64,000 nt of DNA from Photorhabdus thracensis (GCF_001010285.1 NZ_CP011104.1:4092001-4156000), one strand, 5' to 3'; counted from the first letter of the stretch, positions 35,709-46,310 are shown. Notes: generated by a model from the letters alone, not told the origin. Numbers and translations: made by a program.

Positions 35709-37985
35709 ATGAAAATAATGACAAAAATAGCAGGGATCGGGGTTGTTTTTATTGGTCTTCAAGGGCTTGCTTATGGTGAGGAAAAGCAAGAAGGGAAATC
35801 AGATAAGGTGCTGAAATTCAGTAGTCTTAAGGTTTCAGGTTCACAGGATAATGCTGAAGTGCGGGCAATGGAAAAACCCGGTTCTTATAGTTCTAAAGGT
35901 GAAGATACTAAACTTCAGTCAGTGGATAGTATATTACGCAGTATGCCAGGAACTTATACTCAAATAGATCCGGGTCAGGGAACAGTGACGATTAATATAC
36001 GTGGATTAAGTGGTTTTGGGCGAGTGAATATGATGGTTGATGGTGTTAGCCAGAGTTTTTATGGTACATCTCCGACTAGTCCAGCTCACGGTACTACTTA
36101 TAATCAATTCGGTGCAATAATTGATCCTAATTTTATCGTGGGAATCGATGTCAATCGTGGTCAATCTGATGGTTCAGATAGCGTTAATGCATTAGTGGGT
36201 AGCGCTAATTTCCGCACAATTGGCGTAGATGATGTGATATTCGCGGGGAATTCGTTGGGAGTACGCACAAAAGCAAATTATGGCAATAATGGTATTGGTC
36301 ATAATGGCATGATAGCGGTTGCAGGTAAAACCTCGGCTTTCAGTTCTGAAGGTTCAATAGGTGCTATGCTGGCTGTCAGCGGACATTCAATTGATGCGCA
36401 TTATAAGAATGGCGACGGCGTATTTAGCGATGAGTTTGCTACAAATGAATCATTTAAGCAAAAACCTAATTCGCAATTAATTAAAATAAATATTAAACCG
36501 AGCGACTTTCATGATATGGAGCTCAGTGGGCGGAATTATCATAATAAATTCACCCGCCGTCATATTGATAGTCGGGATATTTACCTAAAATACAATTACA
36601 CACCATTCAGCGAATGGGTTGATATAAAATTACTGGCTAGCACCAGCGAGGGGACTCAACGCTACGAGGGTGATTCACTTTATAGGCTGCTGAATAGCAA
36701 TGCTAAAAATAGATCAGATGCAATAGATATCAGTAATATCAGCCGTTTCGGCTATGGTGATACAGATTTTGAACTGACATTCGGCAGTAAGTTGATGAAA
36801 ACCGAATATAGCAAGGCAACGGATAGTATTTATTTTGGTAAAGGTCAAGATGAACAAGAAAGGAAAAAATATGAAAAAACGGATAGTGAAGCAAAAGAAA
36901 ATAATGTTTTTGCACCAAGTGGTAAACAAGATATTGCCAGTATTTATGGCGGGCTGAAAATTAGTCGTGGAATTTATCGGGCAGACATTTCGTTTAATTA
37001 TATGGACTACAGTGTCAAAGGCCATAAACCGGCTTGTGATCTGCGGATCCCTTGTTTCCCTCAGTGGGAAACTGAATTGGATTTGAAACAACATGGATTT
37101 AATCCAGGTGTTTTATTATCAGCAGAAATTATTCCTGAATTCCAGCCATTCGTCAGTTATGCCCGTTCAATGAGAGCGCCAAATATTCAGGAAACTTTCT
37201 ATAGTAATGAAGGTGGTGGATCCATGAACCCATTTTTGAAAGGAGAGACATCAGACACTTATCAAATTGGCTTTAACAGTTTCCGCCCAGACTTGATTGT
37301 AAAAGGAGATACCTTCCGCCTGAAGGCTGCCTGGTATCAATCTAGAATAGAAGATTATATTCTCAGTGATATCTGGCTTATCTGTGGCAATAGGAAAACA
37401 TGTAGAGCTGATAGTTCAGTAGATTACGATACAGTCGATCCTAACATCAAAATGTATATCTATCACAATAGTCTGACGCCGGTGAAAATAAGCGGGTATG
37501 AAGTTTCTGCTGATTATGATGCAGGTATATTTTATAGCAAATTGGCTTATAGCTGGCAAAAAACGCGCCAGCCAACTTCTGCCGCTACAGCGCATTTTGG
37601 TGCCGATCCCGTGTCACAATTGCCTGATAGTTTTATGACTCTGGATACCGGTGTCCGTTTATTTGATGAGAAAGTCCGTGTTGGTGCGATTGTTAAATAT
37701 ACGGGTGATTCTCATAGGATGGACCCAGATCAATATAATTTTGATGACGACGGGCGGGTTATATTGCAAAGAGAACCTAAAATCCCAACGATAGTCGATC
37801 TTTATAGTGATTATCAGATAAATAAAAACGTGCTGTTGAAATTTTCAGTCCAGAACTTGGCAAATAAAAATTATTCTGAAGCACTTAATCGCGCAAATTC
37901 GTCTCCATTAATGATTGAACAAACTTCGTCTATGCAAACAGCCAGAGGCCGGACTTATATTGCAGGCGCAGAAATCCGTTTCTGA
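35709..37985 (+). CDS. TonB-dependent outer-membrane receptor
   Basis: 758 residues from ATG 35709 (MKIMTKIAGIGVVFIGLQGL, a signal peptide); earlier in-frame starts exist at 35685 and 35700. The plug domain has VDSILRSMPGTY, VTINIRGLSGFGRVNMMVDG and IGIDVNRG. The barrel has SMRAPNIQETF and MNPFLKGETSDTYQIGFN, equivalent to the FRAP and NPNL boxes of haem/transferrin-type receptors, but with no His between them. It ends in AGAEIRF, a typical outer-membrane terminal Phe. The ligand is uncertain: haem is possible but not supported by the missing His. Confidence 0.87.
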   Translation: MKIMTKIAGIGVVFIGLQGLAYGEEKQEGKSDKVLKFSSLKVSGSQDNAEVRAMEKPGSYSSKGEDTKLQSVDSILRSMPGTYTQIDPGQGTVTINIRGLSGFGRVNMMVDGVSQSFYGTSPTSPAHGTTYNQFGAIIDPNFIVGIDVNRGQSDGSDSVNALVGSANFRTIGVDDVIFAGNSLGVRTKANYGNNGIGHNGMIAVAGKTSAFSSEGSIGAMLAVSGHSIDAHYKNGDGVFSDEFATNESFKQKPNSQLIKINIKPSDFHDMELSGRNYHNKFTRRHIDSRDIYLKYNYTPFSEWVDIKLLASTSEGTQRYEGDSLYRLLNSNAKNRSDAIDISNISRFGYGDTDFELTFGSKLMKTEYSKATDSIYFGKGQDEQERKKYEKTDSEAKENNVFAPSGKQDIASIYGGLKISRGIYRADISFNYMDYSVKGHKPACDLRIPCFPQWETELDLKQHGFNPGVLLSAEIIPEFQPFVSYARSMRAPNIQETFYSNEGGGSMNPFLKGETSDTYQIGFNSFRPDLIVKGDTFRLKAAWYQSRIEDYILSDIWLICGNRKTCRADSSVDYDTVDPNIKMYIYHNSLTPVKISGYEVSADYDAGIFYSKLAYSWQKTRQPTSAATAHFGADPVSQLPDSFMTLDTGVRLFDEKVRVGAIVKYTGDSHRMDPDQYNFDDDGRVILQREPKIPTIVDLYSDYQINKNVLLKFSVQNLANKNYSEALNRANSSPLMIEQTSSMQTARGRTYIAGAEIRF

Positions 37986-37994
37986 TATAGGAAA

Positions 37995-38020
37995 AATAAG
38001 TGGCAAGGAATGCCACTATT
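37995..38020. terminator. Bidirectional terminator between receptor gene and xseA
   Basis: AAATAAGTGGCA and TGCCACTATTT form a stem flanked by A and T runs. It covers the stop of xseA on the minus strand and serves the converging receptor gene. Confidence 0.65.
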
Positions 38021-39389
38021 TCTGACTTGCTGGTCGTTTTTTACGTTCTTTCTTGACCTTAATCACTTCACTCTCAATCCAGCCATCTTGTAACCGGGTT
38101 TTCAGAGTATCACCAATATGTACTTGTTTGGTTTGTTTCAGTAATTTTCCATCAGGGGTTTCGCTGATGCTGTAACCACGGGCCAGTGTTGCCAGTGGGC
38201 TGACGGCTTCCATTCGTGAGCAGGAAACAGCAAATTTTTCTCTGGAACGGCTGATTTGTCGTTCGATCGCTTGTTTTAGCCGAAAATCTTGTTGCTGAAT
38301 CTGTTGGCTATACTGGCGGATCTGCTGACTGGGTTCTGAATACCAGAGCCGTTGTTGCAATTTCTCATAAGCCAGATCGCTTTGTCGCAGATGTCGTTGC
38401 AAGCTGTCAGTGAGTCGCTGGCGTAAACTGACTAGTAAGTTTTGCTGACGAGCCAGCCGTAAATGAGGGTGTTGTTGTTGTAAACGGTGAGATAACAGGC
38501 TGAAAACCTGTTGTTTCTGCGCAAAGAAGTAATCCATTGCCATTTCCAATCGCTGTTGTTGCGACTGGATTTGACGTAACAATTCGAGCTGATTACGGCT
38601 GACCAATTCAGCGGCTGCTGATGGTGTCGGGGCTCGCAAATCTGCCACGAAATCGGCAATGGTAACATCCGTTTCATGGCCTACTGCACTGACTATCGGA
38701 ATATCACTGTGAAAAATCGCTCTGGCAACACGTTCATCATTGAAACTCCATAAATCTTCCAACGAGCCACCACCGCGTCCGATGATCAATACATCACATT
38801 CCTGCCTTTCATTCGCTAATTCGATCGTCCGAATAATCTGTAACGGTGCTTCGGTCCCTTGAACGGCTGTTGGATAAATGACGATTGGCAATGATGGATC
38901 ACGGCGCTGCAAAATATTCAGAATATCATGCAGGGCGGCACCACTGGCTGATGTAATCACCCCAAGCTGTTGAGCAGGAGAGGGAAGGGGTTTCTTATGG
39001 CTCTGATCAAATAATCCTTCGTCACTGAGTTTCTGTTTCAATAATTCAAACTGTTGCTGTAACAGGCCATCACCGGCGGGTTGCATACTTTCAACAATAA
39101 GCTGGTAGTCCCCCCTGGGTTCATAAAGGGTAATTGCCGCGCGAACTAAAACCTGCTGACCATTTTGTGGCCTGAATGTTACCCGTTGATTACTACTGCG
39201 AAACATTGCGGCCCGCACCTGAGCGCGTTCATCTTTCAGGGTGAAATACCAGTGTCCGGAGGAGGGTTGAGAAAAATTCGATATTTCAGCACTTAGCCAA
39301 ATTCTGCCCATTTCCATTTCGAGCAGTTGACGGACAGTCTGATTGAGGCGACTGACAGAAAAAATTCCAGCATTAGAAGGTAGCGACAT
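38016..39389 (-). CDS. xseA: Exodeoxyribonuclease VII large subunit
   Basis: 457 residues from ATG 39389 ([20 protein letters not shown]); the in-frame ATG at 39410 is less likely. It has the OB-fold domain ([20 protein letters not shown]), the catalytic region ([50 protein letters not shown]) and a long Gln-rich coiled coil. ExoVII trims single-stranded DNA. It is divergent from guaB, as in E. coli. Confidence 0.95.
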   Translation of the reverse strand: MSLPSNAGIFSVSRLNQTVRQLLEMEMGRIWLSAEISNFSQPSSGHWYFTLKDERAQVRAAMFRSSNQRVTFRPQNGQQVLVRAAITLYEPRGDYQLIVESMQPAGDGLLQQQFELLKQKLSDEGLFDQSHKKPLPSPAQQLGVITSASGAALHDILNILQRRDPSLPIVIYPTAVQGTEAPLQIIRTIELANERQECDVLIIGRGGGSLEDLWSFNDERVARAIFHSDIPIVSAVGHETDVTIADFVADLRAPTPSAAAELVSRNQLELLRQIQSQQQRLEMAMDYFFAQKQQVFSLLSHRLQQQHPHLRLARQQNLLVSLRQRLTDSLQRHLRQSDLAYEKLQQRLWYSEPSQQIRQYSQQIQQQDFRLKQAIERQISRSREKFAVSCSRMEAVSPLATLARGYSISETPDGKLLKQTKQVHIGDTLKTRLQDGWIESEVIKVKKERKKRPASQK

Positions 39390-39481
39390 GTGAGCCAGAT
39401 CAAATTCCAAAATGAGAGCTTAATCCATTGATACTAACGTTCATTATGGAGTAAGCAAGAAATTTTTTAATAAAATGCTGG

Positions 39482-39507
39482 AGGCAACCGATTACGTTCT
39501 GTATAAT
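39482..39507 (+). promoter_or_regulatory. guaB promoter with PurR-like site
   Basis: The -10 hexamer TATAAT is at 39502-39507. Just upstream AGGCAACCGATTACGT (39482-39497) resembles the PurR operator ACGCAAACGTTTTCGT. guaBA of E. coli is repressed by PurR from a site in the same place, so the same control is inferred. Confidence 0.55.
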
Positions 39508-39561
39508 GCCGCGGCAATATTTTATCCCTTAAATTGCCCACAGCCTGGTGAGATATTGCTT

Positions 39562-41028
39562 ATGTTACGAATTAAAAAAGAAGCTTTAACCTTTGACGAT
39601 GTTTTGTTGATTCCTGCCCACTCTTCTGTTCTGCCTAATACTGCTGATTTGTCTACTCGACTGACTTCCACTATTCGTCTAAATGTTCCGATGCTGTCTG
39701 CGGCTATGGATACCGTGACTGAATCCGGCTTGGCTATCGCGCTGGCTCAGGAAGGCGGAATTGGTTTTATTCATAAAAATATGTCTATTGACCGCCAGGC
39801 AGAAGAAGTTAGCCGGGTGAAAAAACATGAGAGCGGTGTTGTGACAAATCCCGTCACGGTGGCTCCGAAAACAACACTGCGTGAAGTTCAGGCACTGACA
39901 GAGCGTAATGGTTTTGCTGGCTATCCTGTTGTCACCGAAGGAAATGAGTTGGTTGGTATTATTACGGGTCGTGATGTACGTTTCGTTACTGATCTGGATC
40001 AACCTGTTACTGCGGTAATGACACCTAAAGAGCGTCTGGTAACAGTAAAAGAAGGCGAAGCCCGTGATGTTGTGTTACAAAAAATGCACGAAAAACGAGT
40101 TGAAAAAGCGCTGGTGGTTGATGAAGACTTTCATCTGCTTGGCATGATCACGGTTAAAGATTTTCAGAAAGCAGAACGTAAACCTAATGCCTGTAAGGAT
40201 GAGCATGGTCGTTTACGTGTTGGTGCCGCGGTTGGTGCGGGTGCCGGTAATGAAGAGCGTGTTGATGCGTTGGTTGCTGCTGGTATTGATGTTCTGCTGA
40301 TTGATTCATCACACGGTCATTCTGAAGGTGTATTGCAGCGTATTCGTGAAACCCGCGCTAAATACCCGAATCTGCAAATTATTGGCGGTAACGTGGCGAC
40401 TGGAGAAGGTGCGAAAGCGCTGGTAGCGGCTGGAGTTAATGCGGTTAAAGTCGGTATTGGTCCAGGTTCTATCTGTACTACCCGTATTGTGACAGGTGTC
40501 GGTGTGCCGCAAATTACCGCTATCTCTGATGCGGTTGAAGCGCTGGAAGGCACAGGGATCCCGGTCATTGCTGATGGTGGTATTCGTTTCTCCGGTGATA
40601 TTGCAAAAGCAATTGCCGCAGGGGCTTCCTGTGTCATGGTCGGTTCCATGTTGGCAGGAACGGAAGAATCCCCAGGAGAAATTGAGCTGTTCCAGGGGCG
40701 TTCATTTAAATCTTATCGTGGAATGGGTTCTCTGGGTGCGATGTCTAAAGGTTCTTCCGATCGCTATTTCCAAACTGATAATGCCGCAGACAAACTGGTC
40801 CCGGAAGGCATTGAAGGCCGTGTTGCCTATAAAGGGTTGCTGAAAAACATTGTTCATCAGCAAATGGGGGGGCTGCGTTCCTGTATGGGGCTGACCGGCT
40901 GTGCAACTATTGATGAATTGAGGACCAAAGCAGAATTTGTTCGCATTAGCGGTGCGGGTATTCAGGAAAGCCACGTTCATGATGTTACCATCACCAAAGA
41001 GTCGCCAAACTACCGGTTAGGTCTGTAA
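39562..41028 (+). CDS. guaB: Inosine-5'-monophosphate dehydrogenase
   Basis: 488 residues from ATG 39562 ([20 protein letters not shown]), the E. coli length; the longer open frame upstream is the leader. It oxidises IMP to XMP in GMP synthesis. It has two CBS domains (about 95-200), the catalytic Cys loop [19 protein letters not shown], and the flap with RGMGSLGAM. It is followed by guaA in an operon. Confidence 0.97.
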   Translation: MLRIKKEALTFDDVLLIPAHSSVLPNTADLSTRLTSTIRLNVPMLSAAMDTVTESGLAIALAQEGGIGFIHKNMSIDRQAEEVSRVKKHESGVVTNPVTVAPKTTLREVQALTERNGFAGYPVVTEGNELVGIITGRDVRFVTDLDQPVTAVMTPKERLVTVKEGEARDVVLQKMHEKRVEKALVVDEDFHLLGMITVKDFQKAERKPNACKDEHGRLRVGAAVGAGAGNEERVDALVAAGIDVLLIDSSHGHSEGVLQRIRETRAKYPNLQIIGGNVATGEGAKALVAAGVNAVKVGIGPGSICTTRIVTGVGVPQITAISDAVEALEGTGIPVIADGGIRFSGDIAKAIAAGASCVMVGSMLAGTEESPGEIELFQGRSFKSYRGMGSLGAMSKGSSDRYFQTDNAADKLVPEGIEGRVAYKGLLKNIVHQQMGGLRSCMGLTGCATIDELRTKAEFVRISGAGIQESHVHDVTITKESPNYRLGL

Positions 41029-41041
41029 TTCATATTTATTG

Positions 41042-41059
41042 TGGCTCCTGTAGGAGCCA
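41042..41059 (+). promoter_or_regulatory. Hairpin between guaB and guaA
   Basis: TGGCTCCT-GT-AGGAGCCA is a perfect inverted repeat in the 79-base gap. It is followed by a T/C-rich stretch, so it may act as a partial terminator or RNA-processing site that sets guaA below guaB. Confidence 0.5.
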
Positions 41060-41107
41060 TCTATCTCCTTTATTTCTTATTTACTTGTTTTTTGGAATTC
41101 GCCGCAC

Positions 41108-42685
41108 ATGACAACAAATATCCATCAGCACCGTATTCTTATCCTTGATTTTGGTTCGCAATATACTCAGTTGATTGCTCGCCGTATTCGTGAAATCGGA
41201 GTTTACTGTGAACTTTGGGCATGGGATGTAACGGAAGAACAAATCCGCGAATTCAACCCAAGCGGTATTATTCTTTCCGGTGGCCCGGAGAGTACTACAG
41301 AGCAGGGAAGTCCACGTGCACCTGAATATGTTTTTAATGCCGATATCCCTGTACTGGGTGTCTGCTATGGCATGCAAACTATGTCGATGCAACGCGGTGG
41401 CAAGGTAGAAAGTTCTACTGAACGTGAATTTGGTTATGCTCAGGTTGAAATTAAAGCGGAAAGTGCATTGCTTCGTGGTATCCAGGATTTGTTGAACGGG
41501 CAAGGTAAACCGTTACTGGATGTCTGGATGAGTCATGGCGATAAAGTCACCGCAATCCCTGCGGATTTTATCACTATTGCCAGCACTGATACCTGCCCGT
41601 TTGCCATTATCGCGAATGAAGAAAAACGTTTTTATGGTGTACAGTTCCATCCGGAAGTCACTCATACCCATCAAGGGCAACGCATACTGGAACGTTTTGT
41701 ATTGGATATTTGCCAATGTGAAGCTCTGTGGACTCCTGCTTCTATTATTGAAGATGCGGTTGTACGTCTGCGTGAACAGATTGGTGACGATCACGTTATT
41801 TTGGGGTTGTCCGGTGGTGTTGATTCCTCTGTCACCGCGTTATTACTGCATCGCGCAATTGGCAAACGTCTGACCTGTGTATTTGTCGATAACGGTTTAC
41901 TGCGTTTGAATGAAGCCGATCAAGTGATGGAAATGTTTGCTGGTAAATTTGGGCTGAATATCGTCCATGTTCCCGCAGAAGATCGCTTCCTTACTGCATT
42001 GGCTGGCATCAATGATCCGGAAGAAAAACGCAAAACCATTGGCCGTGTGTTTATTGAAGTGTTTGATCAAGAGGCAAGTAAACAGACTCAGGTTAAATGG
42101 TTGGCACAAGGCACTATTTACCCGGATGTTATTGAATCAGCGGCCTCTGCGACAGGTAAAGCACACGTCATCAAATCTCACCATAACGTAGGTGGTTTGC
42201 CGGAAGAGATGAAACTGGGTCTGGTGGAACCGCTGAAAGAGTTGTTCAAAGATGAAGTTCGCAAGATTGGCCTAGAGCTGGGATTACCTTATGACATGCT
42301 GAACCGCCATCCATTCCCAGGTCCTGGTCTGGGTGTTCGTGTCTTGGGTGAAGTGAAGAAAGAGTACTGTGATCTGCTACGTCGTGCGGATGCTATCTTT
42401 ATTGAAGAACTGCACAAAGCTGATTTGTACAATAAGGTAAGTCAGGCATTTACTGTATTCCTGCCTGTTCGTTCTGTGGGTGTTATGGGGGATGGACGTA
42501 AATATGACTGGGTTGTCTCTTTACGTGCAGTAGAAACAGTCGATTTCATGACCGCACATTGGGCACATTTACCTTATGATTTCCTTGGTCGGGTTTCTAA
42601 CCGGATCATCAATGAAGTCAATGGAATTTCAAGAGTTGTGTATGATGTCAGCGGTAAACCGCCTGCGACGATTGAGTGGGAATAG
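41108..42685 (+). CDS. guaA: GMP synthase (glutamine-hydrolysing)
   Basis: 525 residues, the E. coli length. The class I amidotransferase domain has ILSGGPEST, the nucleophile in GVCYGMQ, and FHPEVTHT. The ATP-pyrophosphatase domain has LSGGVDSS (P-loop) and [12 protein letters not shown]. The C-terminal dimerisation domain ends PPATIEWE. It converts XMP to GMP. The 3' end of guaA is a known insertion point for genomic islands, and an integrase remnant follows here. Confidence 0.97.
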   Translation: MTTNIHQHRILILDFGSQYTQLIARRIREIGVYCELWAWDVTEEQIREFNPSGIILSGGPESTTEQGSPRAPEYVFNADIPVLGVCYGMQTMSMQRGGKVESSTEREFGYAQVEIKAESALLRGIQDLLNGQGKPLLDVWMSHGDKVTAIPADFITIASTDTCPFAIIANEEKRFYGVQFHPEVTHTHQGQRILERFVLDICQCEALWTPASIIEDAVVRLREQIGDDHVILGLSGGVDSSVTALLLHRAIGKRLTCVFVDNGLLRLNEADQVMEMFAGKFGLNIVHVPAEDRFLTALAGINDPEEKRKTIGRVFIEVFDQEASKQTQVKWLAQGTIYPDVIESAASATGKAHVIKSHHNVGGLPEEMKLGLVEPLKELFKDEVRKIGLELGLPYDMLNRHPFPGPGLGVRVLGEVKKEYCDLLRRADAIFIEELHKADLYNKVSQAFTVFLPVRSVGVMGDGRKYDWVVSLRAVETVDFMTAHWAHLPYDFLGRVSNRIINEVNGISRVVYDVSGKPPATIEWE

Positions 42686-42698
42686 TACTACAGTATCC

Positions 42699-42722
42699 AA
42701 GGACGTCTCAGGACGTCCTTTT
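42699..42722 (+). terminator. Terminator of guaBA
   Basis: AAGGACGTC (42699-42707) and GACGTCCTT (42712-42720) form a 9-bp stem with a 4-base loop, followed by TT and AT-rich DNA. Confidence 0.8.
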
Positions 42723-42844
42723 AATTCAATCGAAACAATAAATTGATCACATTCCTCTGTCTGAAAGAATCCAACGAAGATCACTTTCATACAGCTATTT
42801 CTACCGTGATTGGTTATGAAAAAAAATTATAGGGAAATGCTATA

Positions 42845-42930
42845 TTGACGGAAACTAAGCTCAAGCCTCTGAAACCTAGGGACAAAACCTATAAGCTGCT
42901 CAAAATACCGAAATCTGGCTATGGCCGATA
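42845..42930 (+). pseudogene. Tyrosine integrase N-terminal stub
   Basis: A TTG-started frame reads LTETKLKPLKPRDKTYKLLK and then stops. This is the arm-type DNA-binding start of P4-like island integrases (pattern T-(E/D)-T-x-(I/L)-x-x-x-K-P-x-x-K-x-Y-x-L). It lies 160 bases from the guaA 3' end and points away from it. The rest of the integrase is not readable. Confidence 0.6.
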
Positions 42931-43325
42931 ATCGAAAACTGTCTCCAAAGGGCATGGGTCGGAAACCTGTTTTTGGCTGGAAAAGGCCCGAGTGTATTTA
43001 TGCCAGAATGCTTTCAAAACACCACAAGGAAAATCATGTAAAAACAAAACATTGGATGCGTGTTTTGAAAGGCTTAATTCTTAAGATCCTGTATATGAAC
43101 AGCCCCTAGGTCATATCGCAAAAATATCACTTGATAAACTTTATACTCAAAATAGAAAGGAGTCTATGATGGCGTATCGCATTAAAAAGAAAGGTTGAGT
43201 GCCGAGAATGTTGCTGAGGGGGAGGCATGGTAGATGTAAGCATTAGCTACTAAAAGACCTGGTATGATGCTCTATTATTTGATAAAGGTTATATATGGAA
43301 GACCGAGAAATGAACATATGAACAT
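42931..43325. other. Degraded DNA between integrase stub and methyltransferase
   Basis: About 395 bases. A 62-codon open frame (42921-43109) shows no family resemblance. A good ribosome-binding site (AAAGGAG, 43157-43163) precedes a nine-codon frame (MAYRIKKKG) at 43172, likely the start of a lost gene. A short TGAACATA direct repeat lies just before the methyltransferase start. Confidence 0.4.
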
Positions 43326-44624
43326 ATGAACTTAACAGAAAGAGATAGTGCATTGTTGAATAAAGTTACTTCTTATTCAAGGGGTAATGAAGCTTATTGG
43401 TCGTTTAAAGGTAGGGCAAAAAGGCAATACTGTCATGCTCTGATTCAGTATCCAGCAATGATGGTTCCAGCAATGCAGGGGGAGCTCATTGACGCTGTAT
43501 TAGAAACAGATTTAAATGTAAAAAGCATAATCGACCCGTTTGTTGGTTCAGGAACTACACTTGGCGAAGCTATGTGTAGAGGTCTTGACTTTGTTGGAAT
43601 AGATATTAATCCTCTTTCAATTTTGGCTTGCGAAGTTAAGAGCGGGCCATTATATATTGATGCATTTAACTTAAAATACAGTATTCTAACAAAAAAAGCA
43701 CAGAATGATAAAAGCATAGATGTAGCTGTTCAGATAAAGAATATTGATAAGTGGTTTACTAAAGAGGTTCAACAGGACTTAAGTAAGTTATATAGAGCCA
43801 TACAAGCTGAAAAATCGAAATGGGCGAGGAAAATTTTTTGGTTGTGTATGAGTAACACTGTCCGGACGGTTTGTAACTCAAGAGGATCAACTTTTAAACT
43901 ACATATTAAGTCAAGTGAGCAGATTGGGAGTACACCAAATACACTAGAGGTATTTGCAAAGAACATTGAGAAAAGCATAGTTGCTTTAAAAGAGCAAAAA
44001 GCAGTACTTGAAGAAATGGGAAATCTAAGGAGAGCAATTTCTAAGAGTAAAGTGAGTATCATGCATGCGGATACATCAAAAACAATGAAGAAAAACTCCC
44101 AGTGTGATTTGCTCGTAAGCTCTCCTCCCTACGGAGATAACAATACTACAGTTACGTATGGGCAGTTCTCGTATTTATCCTTAAAGTGGATTGATGAGAG
44201 GGATATAGATAGCTTAGAGATTAAAGGCTTGTTGGAAAACCAAAATAAAATTGATTCAAGTAGTCTTGGTGGTTCTCTAAGGCAAGCTTCTGAAAAACTA
44301 GAGTCTCTAAGGTGTAAGTCTCCATCATTAATTAGGGCTGTAAATGAAATTCAAGAAATTAATCCTGATAATATTAAAAAACTAATTACTTTTATTTTTG
44401 ATTTAGATCTTGCTTTGGATAACTCATTATTAAATCTCCGGGATAATGCATATATGATATGGACCTTAGGTAACAGGAGAATATCCAATATAGAAATACC
44501 ATTAGATAGTATCATGAAGAAGCTTTTGGAGTACAAAGGTTGTAGTTTTATACATCAGATAGAAAGAGAGATTCCATCTAAAAGAATGGCAATAAAAAAT
44601 AATATTGCAAGTACAATTGGATAA
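43326..44624 (+). CDS. Putative site-specific DNA methyltransferase of a restriction/defence system
   Basis: 432 residues. SAM-binding motif I is DPFVGSGTTLGEA (70-82), followed by FVGIDINPLS. The catalytic motif IV is SSPPYGDN (265-272). The N-terminal block YWSFKGRAKRQYCHAL with YPAMMVPAM is common in methyltransferases of this type. Order I then IV with SPPY suggests an amino (N4-cytosine or N6-adenine) enzyme. It is AT-rich compared with its neighbours and next to a GHKL ATPase fragment. The gene seems intact and could act alone as an orphan methylase. Confidence 0.8.
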   Translation: MNLTERDSALLNKVTSYSRGNEAYWSFKGRAKRQYCHALIQYPAMMVPAMQGELIDAVLETDLNVKSIIDPFVGSGTTLGEAMCRGLDFVGIDINPLSILACEVKSGPLYIDAFNLKYSILTKKAQNDKSIDVAVQIKNIDKWFTKEVQQDLSKLYRAIQAEKSKWARKIFWLCMSNTVRTVCNSRGSTFKLHIKSSEQIGSTPNTLEVFAKNIEKSIVALKEQKAVLEEMGNLRRAISKSKVSIMHADTSKTMKKNSQCDLLVSSPPYGDNNTTVTYGQFSYLSLKWIDERDIDSLEIKGLLENQNKIDSSSLGGSLRQASEKLESLRCKSPSLIRAVNEIQEINPDNIKKLITFIFDLDLALDNSLLNLRDNAYMIWTLGNRRISNIEIPLDSIMKKLLEYKGCSFIHQIEREIPSKRMAIKNNIASTIG

Positions 44625-44736
44625 GGAATTAATCCTTATGATGAGGAAGTAGTGCTTGATTTTTCGGCTTATTTTCTATGTGATCTTTTTTGATTTTATT
44701 TATAACGATTGTGTTTGAAAAAGGAAAGTTTACTAT

Positions 44737-44988
44737 ATGTCGTCTGTATCGCTTAAGTTTGGTGGAAAGTTAATTGAGGAACTTTCTCAAAAAATTCCTT
44801 CGTCGTTGTTTGCTTTAAATGAGTTAATAAAAAACGCATATGATGCATTTTCTCCTGATGTCACAATTAAAGTTTCTCCATCACAGCAGACGATCATTAT
44901 TTCTGACAGAGGAAATGGTATGGGGGAAAGTGAAATTAAGTCACTATTTCACATATCAAAACGCAATTCGACCACGTTATTAGAATGA
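44737..44988 (+). pseudogene. GHKL (MORC/MutL-like) ATPase, N-terminal fragment
   Basis: 83 codons. The Bergerat N-box is FALNELIKNAYDAF and the G1 box is ISDRGNGMG, followed by LFHISKRN. After about 44966 the DNA becomes the 3' side of a truncated hicB on the other strand, and the frame ends by chance at 44988. The rest of the ATPase and any partner nuclease are gone. GHKL ATPases beside methyltransferases were described by Iyer, Abhiman and Aravind as parts of restriction-type systems. Confidence 0.8.
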
Positions 44989-45013
44989 AAACTGATCACA
45001 TCACGTATGCCAG

Positions 45014-46310
45014 GAGGGCGTTCAGAATTCTGTGTCACGTTAATTGAGCGGTTATAACGTTATCACATTATCCAAACGCCCTTCAAAGTAAATATAGAGT
45101 TGCGACAGCGTTAGATTCCAGCTCTGTATTGGCATTGTCCATTTTTCCTGTGCATTGAGAAGCCCCAGATAAAGCAGTTTCATCAGACTGTTTTCATTCG
45201 GGAACGCCCCTTTAGTTTTTGTCAGTTTCCTGAACTGACGGTGGACTGACTCGATGGCATTGGTTGTGTAAATGACCTTGCGGATGCCCGCCGGATAGCG
45301 GAAATAACCCGACAGGTTACCCCACTTACGACGCCAGCTCTGGATGACTACCGGATACTGTTGACTCCATTTCGCATCCAGTTCGTCCAGCGCGCTTTCT
45401 GCTGCGTCTTTTGAGACCGCACGATACACGGGTTTCAGATCAGCCATGAAGGCTTTGTGGTGCTTTGAAGCCACGTATTTGATGGAGTTACGGATCTGGT
45501 GAATGACGCACAGCTGCACCTCCGTTTGCGGGTATATGCTGTTGATCGCTTCCGGGAAACCCGTCAGGCCATCAACGCAGGCGATGAGAATATCTTTCAG
45601 TCCACGGTTTTGCAGGTCTGTCAGCACGGATAGCCAGAAGTTTGCGCCTTCGTTTTCAGACAGATACAACCCAAGGATTTCCTTTTTTCCCTCAAGATTG
45701 AGCGCCAGTACGGTATAGACAGCCTTACTCACGTAACGACCCTCCTCACGGATTTTGTAATGGATGGCGTCCAGCCAGATAAAGGGATAAATGGCTTCCA
45801 GCGGGCGCTGCTGCCACTGTTTTAACTCGGGAATGACCTTGTCTGTCACAGCGCTGATGGTGGCACTAGAGACGCTGAAGGCGTACAGGTCTTCAATTTC
45901 CCGGCTGATATCGGTGTAGCTCATCCCGAGGGCAAACAGGCGGATAATCTTCCGCTCTATCTCGTCTGATAACGTGGTCTGGTGCTTCTTAACCAGTTGG
46001 GGCTCAAAAGTCCCATTACGATCCCGTGGTGTAGCCAGTTCAAAGTTACCGGTCGGGGCTTTGATGGTCTTTTTGGTGGAACCATTCTTCCGGTTGGCCT
46101 CAAGGTCATTAGCCAGATAGGAGTCAAGTTCGGCAACCAGAGCGGCTTCAGTAAGTTGCTTAATCAATGGGGTCAGGATGCCATTCTTACCGGTCAGTGC
46201 CTGACCCTCCTGAAGCGCTTTCAGGGCTTTGTCGAAATCGAAAGATTGAGTCATTTATCATTCCTTTTTGAGATATATTACTGGAATGACACAGAATTTC
46301 TAACACTCCC
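45014..46310 (-). mobile_element. IS256-family insertion sequence, 1297 bp
   Basis: The terminal repeats are imperfect: left GAGGGCGTTCAGAATTCTGT, right complement GGGAGTGTTAGAAATTCTGT, both continuing GTCA. An exact 8-bp target duplication TATGCCAG flanks it (45006-45013 and 46311-46318). One intact transposase fills it. The perfect duplication and intact gene suggest a fairly recent insertion. Confidence 0.92.
45052..46254 (-). CDS. IS256-family (Mutator type) transposase
   Basis: 400 residues. The catalytic DDE is visible as D in FIWLDAIHYK, D in IACVDGLTGF and E in YTTNAIESVHRQFRKLTK. The pattern ALGMSYTDISREIEDLY is typical of the family. It is full length with no disruption. Confidence 0.95.
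   Translation of the reverse strand: MTQSFDFDKALKALQEGQALTGKNGILTPLIKQLTEAALVAELDSYLANDLEANRKNGSTKKTIKAPTGNFELATPRDRNGTFEPQLVKKHQTTLSDEIERKIIRLFALGMSYTDISREIEDLYAFSVSSATISAVTDKVIPELKQWQQRPLEAIYPFIWLDAIHYKIREEGRYVSKAVYTVLALNLEGKKEILGLYLSENEGANFWLSVLTDLQNRGLKDILIACVDGLTGFPEAINSIYPQTEVQLCVIHQIRNSIKYVASKHHKAFMADLKPVYRAVSKDAAESALDELDAKWSQQYPVVIQSWRRKWGNLSGYFRYPAGIRKVIYTTNAIESVHRQFRKLTKTKGAFPNENSLMKLLYLGLLNAQEKWTMPIQSWNLTLSQLYIYFEGRLDNVITL

Noticed and set aside
36714..37094. 126-codon minus-strand frame inside the receptor gene
   Set aside because: Antisense to a clear TonB-dependent receptor, with no motif and no ribosome-binding site.
42921..43109. 62-codon frame after the integrase stub
   Set aside because: It has no recognisable family, no ribosome-binding site, and overlaps the frame-shifted continuation of the integrase region.
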